Shown: one piece after another, positions 1-5,455 of the stretch
Layout of the letters: the number at the start of each line of letters is the position of its first letter
How positions within the stretch are numbered: position 1 is the stretch's first letter
Assembly (NCBI GenBank): GCA_964646885.1
Contig: CAZYFM010000109.1
Span: 1-10,791 of the forward strand
DNA length: 10,791 nucleotides
Source of the DNA: SZUA-430 sp964646885
Lineage (GTDB): Bacteria; Pseudomonadota; Alphaproteobacteria; Micropepsales; Micropepsaceae
Reading direction: 5' to 3'
Program-made: the position numbers and the translations under genes
The notes under the pieces: model-generated
Told to the model about the DNA's origin: nothing
The model's database searches: none
The model's input: the letters and a program-made list of their open reading frames with translations, nothing else

Positions 1-412
1 AGCGCTTGGCCAGCAGGTCGCGAATTTCGATAAGGAGCTTGGCCTCCGCGGAAGGCTCGGGCGGTGTCGCCGGTGCCGGCGGCGGCTGGCGCTTCAGCCT
101 GTTCATGCCCTTCACGACCAGGAACAGGACGAAGGCGATGATGATGAAGTTGATCAGCACCGTCACGAACTTGCCCCAGGCCAGGACCGCACCCTGCTTC
201 TTGGCTTCGTCGAGCACAGTCGCCGTGACGGTCTCATTCAGCCCGAGGAAGTAGTTCGAGAAATCGACACTTCCGAGCGCACCGATGAGCGGCATGATCA
301 TGTCGCCGACCATGGAGTCGACGATCTTGCCAAATGCTGCGCCGATGATGACACCGATGGCCAGGTCGACCACGTTGCCCTTGAGCGCAAACTCCCTGAA
401 TTCCTTCAACAT
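1..412 (-). CDS. mscL: Large-conductance mechanosensitive channel MscL (3' end cut by window edge)
   Basis: Inner-membrane channel that opens under membrane tension and releases small solutes during hypo-osmotic shock; the family forms homopentamers. The visible 137 residues start MLKEFREFALKGN, an N-terminal amphipathic helix that closely matches known MscL proteins. TM1 follows (about residues 14-44, with VDLAIGVIIGAAFGKIV), then a periplasmic loop (about 45-77), TM2 (about 78-102), a Pro/Ala-rich linker (about 108-122) and the cytoplasmic helix with LLIEIRDLLAKR. Only a few C-terminal residues should be missing, since that helix normally ends the protein. The ATG at 410-412 is preceded by AAGGGA (minus strand, 420-425) with 7 nt spacing. 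It is co-oriented with the marR gene 133 bp upstream. I see no clear terminator between them, so read-through is possible, but mscL probably has its own promoter. Confidence 0.96.
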   Translation of the reverse strand, partial: MLKEFREFALKGNVVDLAIGVIIGAAFGKIVDSMVGDMIMPLIGALGSVDFSNYFLGLNETVTATVLDEAKKQGAVLAWGKFVTVLINFIIIAFVLFLVVKGMNRLKRQPPPAPATPPEPSAEAKLLIEIRDLLAKR

Positions 413-461
413 TCCGAGATCCCTTTTTGCGTGACACCGTCTCTCCACGAGTCGGGAAGGC

Positions 462-474
462 GGGTTGGCAACCC
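462..474. repeat. Short dyad in the marR-mscL intergenic region
   Basis: The 133 bp between marR and mscL contain a 13-bp dyad, GGGTTG-G-CAACCC, with 6-bp perfect arms around one central base. It lies about 50 bp upstream of the mscL start codon. No T-run follows on either strand, so it is not a standard Rho-independent terminator. It could be an operator or an mRNA leader stem for mscL, or simply chance. A GANTC site (GAGTC, 449-453) lies next to it. Confidence 0.3.
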
Positions 475-545
475 TACCACGCAGTCGGGAAACAGGGCAA
501 AGCGGGAACGTGCCGGCAAGGAATTCCGGAAGACAGGCAGTGGCG

Positions 546-1016
546 TCAGTCCCGCTCGCGCCCCCGCGTATCAAGCCAGATCTTGAGGCGATCCAGCCGC
601 CCGAACAGCTCGAGCATTTCTGCTTCATCCCAGCCATCGAAGGACTCGGCAAAGCGGGGAATGAACGCATTGATGGCGCGCTGCTGCAATTCCATTCCTT
701 TTGGCGTGATCGTCAGCAGCTTTGAACGCTTGTCCGCAGGATCGGGCTCTGCCTTCAGCAGCTTTCGAACGAGCATCTTCTGGATGGTTTTGGTCACGCC
801 AGGTTGCGGCTGCTGCAGCGCTGAAGCCACTGACGTTACCGTTTTGGTCTCGTGGGGCCTGTGGCTGAAGTGGTTCAGGACAACGAATTGCGGCATGGGC
901 AGCTTCAGTTCGGCGAGCGTCATTTCAGCTCGATGCGATGCCAGCTGGTTGATGATGCCGATCCAGTTGAAGATGCGCCAACCCAGCCGCGCCTGTGATT
1001 CCGTGAACTTTGCCAT
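546..1016 (-). CDS. MarR-family winged-helix transcriptional regulator
   Basis: A 156-residue protein of typical MarR length; these act as dimers that bind palindromic operators and usually release DNA on binding a small ligand or on oxidation. The order is an N-terminal dimerisation helix (about 5-30), the winged-helix core (about 40-108), with TSVASALQQPQPGVTKTIQKM as the HTH region, and the wing with DPADKRSKLLTITPKG, which carries the family D-x-R and L-x-x-T-x-x-G pattern. A C-terminal dimerisation helix follows. The protein contains no cysteine, so a thiol-based redox switch (OhrR type) is unlikely and ligand binding is more probable. The ATG is 12 bp after the stop of the nitroreductase-like gene, with only a weak ribosome binding site, which suggests translational coupling. 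As last gene of the three-gene operon it is the best candidate for binding the twin dyads upstream of the first gene. That link is inference. Confidence 0.9.
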   Translation of the reverse strand: MAKFTESQARLGWRIFNWIGIINQLASHRAEMTLAELKLPMPQFVVLNHFSHRPHETKTVTSVASALQQPQPGVTKTIQKMLVRKLLKAEPDPADKRSKLLTITPKGMELQQRAINAFIPRFAESFDGWDEAEMLELFGRLDRLKIWLDTRGRERD

Positions 1017-1028
1017 CTACCGATTGCG

Positions 1029-2180
1029 TCATGACCGGATGATGGCGTCAAGTGGACGGCGAGGCGCAGGTTCGACTCCTGCTCCGCTCCCGATGCGGAA
1101 GAACATCTGGACGGTGTTCGAATCCGGAACTCCGAGCAGCTTCTTGTTCTCCGCCAGCAGCGGCAGCATTTCCGGAAACTCCTGCAGCACCTGGCTCAGC
1201 GGTCCCACGGACAGTCCCAACGCCGTGGCCTGCAGGTTGACCCTGACATAGGCAGCTCCCGCAGACAGCTGCGTACGCCTGTCATTGCCTGATGTGACAA
1301 GCCAGCCGAAAGAAGGAGTCTTCTCGAGCTGGCCATCGATGAAATCGATGGACTGCTGGCGCAGCATGGCGTCACCCGTCAGTGCGCGCTCCTGCGTGAA
1401 CAGGCCAAACTTGTTCATCCACCAGAAGAAGGGGCCGTGGAACGAGAGCCCGTCCCTGTGTTTGAGTATCTCCTCGCCCGTCAGCCGATAGACCTTCACG
1501 CTTTCGAAGTATGTTGAGTCCTTGCCGGTCTCGATACGCCAGCCCTGCCGCGCATGGTTTCGCAAACGCTGCACGAATGCCGGATCAGCCGTCCAGGAGA
1601 AATTCACCGGAAGGTGCGAGATCGAAGAAGTGATCGAGCGCGCCGCTGGTTCTGCAATCGCCTGCTCATATCCGCCCCGGTTGGTTCGCCTCGCGAGGAC
1701 ATGGGCGAACAGAGGATCCCGCGCGACTCCCGGATCCGCCACGAAGCTGACGCGGCAGAGAGGCTGTTCGCCGACCGCGCCCTCCGGCCACTCTCCGGCG
1801 GGAAAATAAACAAATTCGGCCCGGAAACCCTGTTGTGCCGCACCCATGCGGAGCAACTCCAGAAATGCACCGCAGCCAATCGTGATCTGCCTCGAGTACG
1901 GATCTGTCTCCGGCAGAAGCCGCGAACGGTCACAGAAAAACGTGATCGCGCCAGGCTCGCGAAGATCGGCGATCCAGGGCTGCATGTTGTGCGGGTTCGG
2001 CGCCAGCAGCGCAAACGAAAGAGCCCTGACCCGCGGATCACGGACGCTCGGCAATGGTCCCTTCCACGCTTCCACGGCCGCGTCAGGCATCGGATCGCAT
2101 TGTGTCAGGCCTGCCGCACCAGCGGCGAGAATGACGGCAGAGGTACCTGCGATGCGCAGGAAGTTTCGTCGAGATGTCAT
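1029..2180 (-). CDS. Tat-exported nitroreductase-like FMN oxidoreductase (Acg-type)
   Basis: A 383-residue nitroreductase-fold protein, probably FMN-binding, with a twin-arginine export signal: MTSRRNFLRIAGTSAVILAA gives the RR-x-F-L motif and the hydrophobic stretch. The mature part has PNPHNMQPW (61-69), the nitroreductase N-terminal flavin-contact motif, then RRTNRGG (164-170), the C-terminal helix region GAAYVRVNLQATALGLSVG (308-326) and RIGSGAG...PRRPLDAII near the end. This layout fits the Acg/Rv3131-type group rather than the short NfsB type. The frame stays open to 2348, but the Tat signal and an AGGA about 11 nt upstream fix the start at 2180; the extra sequence is antisense-free overlap with the gene upstream. 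It lies 29 bp after the DUF4386 gene and 12 bp before marR. Export of a flavoprotein suggests periplasmic reduction of quinones or nitro-aromatics, but the substrate cannot be read from sequence. Confidence 0.85.
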   Translation of the reverse strand: MTSRRNFLRIAGTSAVILAAGAAGLTQCDPMPDAAVEAWKGPLPSVRDPRVRALSFALLAPNPHNMQPWIADLREPGAITFFCDRSRLLPETDPYSRQITIGCGAFLELLRMGAAQQGFRAEFVYFPAGEWPEGAVGEQPLCRVSFVADPGVARDPLFAHVLARRTNRGGYEQAIAEPAARSITSSISHLPVNFSWTADPAFVQRLRNHARQGWRIETGKDSTYFESVKVYRLTGEEILKHRDGLSFHGPFFWWMNKFGLFTQERALTGDAMLRQQSIDFIDGQLEKTPSFGWLVTSGNDRRTQLSAGAAYVRVNLQATALGLSVGPLSQVLQEFPEMLPLLAENKKLLGVPDSNTVQMFFRIGSGAGVEPAPRRPLDAIIRS

Positions 2181-2209
2181 GTCATTGCGTCCTGGTTGAG
2201 CGTTGGAGA

Positions 2210-2989
2210 CTAGTTGAGGGTGGGATAAATGAGAGCACCAATTGCGCCGGCCATCACGAGAGCCGACAGGACACCGAAGCGGGGCCCTGCGCCGTCGCCC
2301 TGCGTGCGCGCAAGCGACACGCCACAGCTGACCAGCCAGCCAAGCCACGCAGCCGACACGGGGGCGGACAGGAAACCGACCGCCTCGAACATTCCACCCA
2401 ACTGCTCAAGCGAACTGACAATCAGCAGGGCACCGAGCACGACGGCCACCAGTCCGTATGGAACCGCGAACAGACGCCCGTTGAACATCGCGATGCCGAT
2501 CAGCACTGTCCATGCACCCTGCCCCAGGAAACCAAGATGCTCGCCAATGGCCATGCCTGCATATCGGTTGAGCAAACCTTCGAGCAGCGTCACGACCGCA
2601 CGCATGTCAGGGCTTCCGGCTGAAACCATCTGGTCCGCCAGGTACGGCACGGCGATCGGCCAGCGGATGAAACCAAGGACCTGGAAGGTACCGGCGAGAA
2701 TCCCTGAAACCAGGGCGAGTTGCAGCACGGTGCTGCCCGGGCGCGCAAAGCACTGGTGGAACATGACGGCGAGGACCACCTGGGTCAGGCCAGAAAGCGC
2801 CATCAGGTAGTAGGCACCGGTGATGATCGGCTGGTTTCGGTGAAACAGACCCAGCCGTTCCTCGGAACTCGCCCGCAGGATCTCGGGAAAGGCGAACTGG
2901 TCCGCCAGGATCAGGAAGCCTGATACCAGCAGGGCAGCATGCAGAAGCGTCAGGTTGAAAGTCACGCCGTATTCCCGGGCCCGGTCCAT
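2210..2989 (-). CDS. DUF4386-type multi-pass membrane protein
   Basis: A 259-residue, very hydrophobic inner-membrane protein with about seven predicted transmembrane segments: around residues 10-30, 55-78, 90-115, 148-170, 174-196, 200-225 and 236-256. It resembles the uncharacterised DUF4386 family in length, in the NQPIITGAYYLMALSGLTQ segment and in the GEHLGFLGQGAWT segment. No catalytic motif is visible and no function is known to me. Two in-frame ATGs exist, at 3001 and 2989. I chose 2989 because GGAGAG (2994-2999) is properly spaced from it, whereas the upstream ATG starts almost at the predicted mRNA 5' end. It is the first gene of the operon with the nitroreductase-like protein and MarR. 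A membrane partner or a transporter-like role in the same stress response is an inference. Confidence 0.78.
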   Translation of the reverse strand: MDRAREYGVTFNLTLLHAALLVSGFLILADQFAFPEILRASSEERLGLFHRNQPIITGAYYLMALSGLTQVVLAVMFHQCFARPGSTVLQLALVSGILAGTFQVLGFIRWPIAVPYLADQMVSAGSPDMRAVVTLLEGLLNRYAGMAIGEHLGFLGQGAWTVLIGIAMFNGRLFAVPYGLVAVVLGALLIVSSLEQLGGMFEAVGFLSAPVSAAWLGWLVSCGVSLARTQGDGAGPRFGVLSALVMAGAIGALIYPTLN

Positions 2990-3003
2990 CTGTCTCTCCA
3001 TTT

Positions 3004-3019
3004 ACATTCCATGGAATAT
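3004..3019. promoter_or_regulatory. Operator O1, second dyad over the -10/start site
   Basis: ACATTCC-AT-GGAATAT, containing the perfect 12-bp palindrome ATTCCATGGAAT, with one arm mismatch compared with O2. Its centre lies exactly 20 bp from that of O2, about two helical turns, so two dimers would sit on the same face of the DNA. It overlaps the -10 box and the predicted start site. Confidence 0.72.
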
Positions 3020-3045
3020 ATAAACATTCCAAGGAATGTTGTCAA
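3017..3045 (-). promoter_or_regulatory. Sigma70-type promoter of the DUF4386-nitroreductase-marR operon
   Basis: On the minus strand a perfect -35 TTGACA (3040-3045) and a -10 TATATA (3017-3022) are separated by exactly 17 bp. Transcription should begin near 3009-3010, giving a leader of about 20 nt that contains the GGAGAG ribosome binding site of the first gene. The segment is an AT-rich patch in GC-rich surroundings. It is the strongest promoter-like sequence in the window. Confidence 0.82.
3024..3039. promoter_or_regulatory. Operator O2, dyad in the -35/-10 spacer
   Basis: Perfect inverted repeat ACATTCC-AA-GGAATGT (7-bp arms, 2-bp centre). It fills almost the whole 17-bp spacer between the -35 and -10 boxes, so a bound dimer would block RNA polymerase. 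It is the better conserved of the two copies. The MarR protein of the same operon is the likely ligand; this is inferred from context. Confidence 0.75.
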
Positions 3046-3078
3046 CCGGTCTCCGGCCCCCTGTGCCGCCGGGCCGCC

Positions 3079-3108
3079 TTGCGAGCGCCCGCCCGTGACT
3101 GCTAAACC
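3079..3108 (+). promoter_or_regulatory. Possible Caulobacter-type housekeeping promoter of sspB
   Basis: GCTAAACC (3101-3108) matches seven of eight positions of the Caulobacter housekeeping -10 element GCTANAWC. TTGCGAG (3079-3085) is a weaker match to the -35 element TTGACGS, with 15 bp between them, slightly more than the usual 10-14. Transcription would then start within a few bases of the sspB ATG at 3117. That fits the absence of any Shine-Dalgarno sequence there. Confidence 0.42.
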
Positions 3109-3116
3109 CCTGCCCC

Positions 3117-3641
3117 ATGAGCTCAAAAGACTGGATCGGCTACCAGGCCCTGCTGGATAACGCCCAGCGCAGCATCATTCGCGAAGCCCTGCGCCACGTC
3201 GCCAGGGGCGGAACGATGGGCAACCATCACTTTCTGATCACATTCGAGACACACGCCCCGGGCGTCGTCCTGTCGGATGCGATGCGTGAGCGCTTTCCCG
3301 AGCAGATCACCATCGTCCTGCAGCACCAGTTCTGGAACCTGAAGGTGGAAGAAGACGCCTTCGAGGTGGGCCTCAGCTTCAACAAGGTCCCCGAGATGCT
3401 CCGGGTACCCTTTGATTCCATTCGCCAGTTCGCGGATCCCTCGCAGAACTTCGGACTGAACATTGGTCGCCCGGACGCGAGGCCGCGTCCGGCAAGCGCC
3501 AAACCGCCGGCACCGCGCCCGGCACCCGAAACACCTCCCGCGCCCGAAGCGCCAAAGGCGAGCGAAGCGGGCCCGGGTGAAGATACGCCGCCTCCCTCTG
3601 ATCCAACCGTCGTCAGCCTCGACAGATTCCGCAAGAAGTAG
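3117..3641 (+). CDS. sspB: ClpXP adaptor, alphaproteobacterial SspB
   Basis: SspB-like adaptor that delivers ssrA-tagged and other substrates to the ClpXP protease in the cytoplasm. The globular domain (about 1-118) shows the SspB-alpha pattern: an N-terminal helix, then GNHHFLITFETHAPGV (35-50), the PEQITIVLQHQFWNLKV strand region (61-77) and FNKVPEMLRVPFDSI (88-102). A Pro/Ala/Glu-rich flexible linker (about 119-162) follows, ending in VVSLDRFRKK, the C-terminal ClpX-docking tail. At 174 residues it is full length for the alphaproteobacterial form. No Shine-Dalgarno sequence precedes the ATG; see the promoter entry for a possible leaderless mRNA. It is divergent from the DUF4386 operon and is followed by fumC after 2 bp. 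Confidence 0.9.
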   Translation: MSSKDWIGYQALLDNAQRSIIREALRHVARGGTMGNHHFLITFETHAPGVVLSDAMRERFPEQITIVLQHQFWNLKVEEDAFEVGLSFNKVPEMLRVPFDSIRQFADPSQNFGLNIGRPDARPRPASAKPPAPRPAPETPPAPEAPKASEAGPGEDTPPPSDPTVVSLDRFRKK

Positions 3642-3643
3642 AC

Positions 3644-5035
3644 ATGACAAAGACCCGCACAGAGACCGACACCTTCGGCCCCATCCCCGTCGCTGCAGAT
3701 CGCTATTGGGGAGCGCAGACACAGCGCTCGCTCGAAAACTTCAAGATCAGCGGCGAACGCATGCCGTCTGCGCTGATCCATGCCTTCGGCATCGTCAAGA
3801 AGGCGGCAGCGATCACAAACGTGGCGCTCAAGGATCTCGATCCGAAGATCGGCGACGCCATCAGCAAGGCCGCCGACGAAGTGATCTCTGGCAAGCTCGA
3901 CGATCACTTCCCGCTGGTGGTCTGGCAGACGGGCTCAGGCACCCAGACGAACATGAACGTGAACGAGGTCATTTCGAACCGCGCGATCGAGATGCTCGGC
4001 GGCGAAATGGGAAGCAAGAAGCCCATTCATCCCAACGATCACGTCAACCGCGGGCAGTCGTCCAACGACAGCTTCCCGACCGCCATGCACATCGCGGCGG
4101 TGCTGGAGATCCATCGCCGCCTGATGCCGGGCCTGCGTCGCCTGCACGGCGCGCTCGTGTCGAAAACACATGAATTTGCCTCGATCATCAAGATCGGTCG
4201 CACGCACCTGCAGGACGCAACCCCGATCACCCTGGGCCAGGAATTCTCGGGCTATGCGCGCCAGGTCGAGCTCGGCATCGAGCGTGTGGTCAATGCGCTC
4301 CCGCGCATGTACCCGCTCGCCCAGGGCGGCACGGCCGTCGGCACCGGACTGAACGCGCTGCCGGGTTTCGCGGAGCGCTTTGCCGAGGAAACCTCGAGGA
4401 TCACCGGCTATCCTTTCATCACCGCGCCAAACAAGTTCGAGGCGCTCGCCGCCCATGATGCGCTGGTCGAGTTCTCGGGTGTCCTGAACACGATCGCGAC
4501 CTCGCTGTTCAAGATCGCCAACGACATCCGCCTGCTGGGCTCGGGCCCGCGCTCCGGCCTGGGCGAACTCCTTCTGCCGGAGAACGAGCCCGGCTCATCG
4601 ATCATGCCCGGCAAGGTCAACCCGACCCAGGCCGAAGCACTGACCATGGCGTGCGCGCAGGTGATGGGCAATCACGTGGCCATCACCTTCGCCGGCAGCC
4701 AGGGTCACATGGAGCTGAACGTCTTCAAGCCGGTGATGATCTTCAACCTGCTTCAGTCGATCCGCCTTATCGGCGACGCATCGGTCAGCTTCACCGACAA
4801 TTGCGTCAATGGCATCGAGCCGAACCGCAAGCACATCGACGAACTGATGCGCCGCTCGCTGATGCTGGTCACGGCGCTGGCGCCGAAGGTTGGCTACGAC
4901 ACGGCTGCAAAGATCGCCAAGACGGCGCACAAGAACGGCACCACCCTGCGGGAAGAAGCCCTGAAGCTGGGTGTCATCTCGGGCGAGGAATTCGATGCCA
5001 TCGTCCGCCCCGAGGACATGATCGGTCCGGGCTGA
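3644..5035 (+). CDS. fumC: Fumarate hydratase, class II
   Basis: Iron-independent fumarase of the TCA cycle that interconverts fumarate and L-malate; the family is a cytoplasmic homotetramer of the aspartase/fumarase superfamily. At 463 residues it is full length and even keeps E. coli numbering: SGSGTQTNMN with S98 and T100, GRTHLQDATP with catalytic base H188, and the signature GSSIMPGKVNP with S318, K324 and N326. TCVNGIEPN-like sequence near 386-394 and the C-terminal GTTLREEALKLG segment are also typical. These conserved residues separate it from the related aspartase and argininosuccinate lyase. The ATG lies 2 bp after the sspB stop, so the two are probably co-transcribed and translationally coupled; the ribosome binding site (AAGAAG region at the end of sspB) is weak. 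Confidence 0.97.
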   Translation: MTKTRTETDTFGPIPVAADRYWGAQTQRSLENFKISGERMPSALIHAFGIVKKAAAITNVALKDLDPKIGDAISKAADEVISGKLDDHFPLVVWQTGSGTQTNMNVNEVISNRAIEMLGGEMGSKKPIHPNDHVNRGQSSNDSFPTAMHIAAVLEIHRRLMPGLRRLHGALVSKTHEFASIIKIGRTHLQDATPITLGQEFSGYARQVELGIERVVNALPRMYPLAQGGTAVGTGLNALPGFAERFAEETSRITGYPFITAPNKFEALAAHDALVEFSGVLNTIATSLFKIANDIRLLGSGPRSGLGELLLPENEPGSSIMPGKVNPTQAEALTMACAQVMGNHVAITFAGSQGHMELNVFKPVMIFNLLQSIRLIGDASVSFTDNCVNGIEPNRKHIDELMRRSLMLVTALAPKVGYDTAAKIAKTAHKNGTTLREEALKLGVISGEEFDAIVRPEDMIGPG

Positions 5036-5048
5036 AGCAAGCGCCACG

Positions 5049-5267
5049 GTGAGGAAACAGAAACGATCCGTCACTCTCTCGGGACACCGCACCAGCGTGT
5101 CCCTGGAGGACGAATTCTGGAATGCCCTTCAGGAAATCGCAGCGTCATCGGGCCAGACCCTGGCGGCGCTGATCGACGAGATCGACAAGCGCCATGGCCG
5201 TGGTAAGAACCTGTCAAGCGCTCTGCGCCTATTCGTGCTGAATCATTATCGGAACACGGGGAACTAG
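5049..5267 (+). CDS. Small ribbon-helix-helix domain protein
   Basis: A 72-residue protein starting at GTG, 13 bp after fumC. It matches the ribbon-helix-helix type seen as a stand-alone small protein in alphaproteobacteria (Pfam RHH_4 as I recall it). The pattern is a beta strand (SVTLSGHRTSVSLE, about 7-20), helix A (EFWNALQEIAASSG), helix B (TLAALIDEIDKRHG) and a C-terminal NLSSALRLFVLNHY segment. RHH proteins bind DNA as dimers through the paired strands. No toxin-like partner is adjacent, so an antitoxin role is not supported. No good Shine-Dalgarno sequence is visible, which suggests coupling to fumC. Its target is unknown. Confidence 0.85.
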   Translation: MRKQKRSVTLSGHRTSVSLEDEFWNALQEIAASSGQTLAALIDEIDKRHGRGKNLSSALRLFVLNHYRNTGN

Positions 5268-5269
5268 CC

Positions 5270-5455
5270 ATGGGTGTCGTCATCAACCTGAACCAGGTGC
5301 GCAAGGCGCGCGCAAAGGCAGAGGCCGAGAAACAGGCTGACACGAACCGCGTTGTCCACGGCACGCCGAAGGCCGAAAAGAAAAAGTCCCGCAGCGAGAA
5401 GAAGAAGTCCGAGAAGCAGCTCGAAGGCAAGCGTCTCGAAGACAAGGATGAGTAA
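5270..5455 (+). CDS. DUF4169 family small basic protein
   Basis: A 61-residue, highly charged protein rich in Lys, Glu and Arg. It starts MGVVINLNQVRKARAKAEA, carries TNRVVHGTPKAEK in the middle and ends LEGKRLEDKDE. This is the layout of the uncharacterised alphaproteobacterial DUF4169 family. It is probably helical and soluble, with no membrane segment and no cysteine. It begins 2 bp after the RHH stop, with GGGGA about 9 nt upstream as a possible ribosome binding site. Its end overlaps the start of the CoA-transferase gene by 8 bp. The function is unknown. The charge suggests nucleic-acid or ribosome contact, but nothing in the sequence proves it. Confidence 0.83.
   Translation: MGVVINLNQVRKARAKAEAEKQADTNRVVHGTPKAEKKKSRSEKKKSEKQLEGKRLEDKDE

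Noticed and set aside
2181..2348. N-terminal extension of the nitroreductase-like gene to 2348
   Set aside because: It overlaps the end of the DUF4386 gene in another frame and would bury the Tat signal; the start at 2180 has both the signal and a ribosome binding site.
5352..5447. N-terminal extension of the CoA-transferase to 5352
   Set aside because: The extra 32 residues are the Lys-rich DUF4169 gene read in another frame and have no counterpart in the CoA-transferase family.
5049..5455. Toxin-antitoxin pair made of the RHH protein and the next small protein
   Set aside because: The neighbour is a DUF4169-type charged protein, not a RelE, MazF, PIN or other toxin fold, and both sit in a house-keeping gene run.
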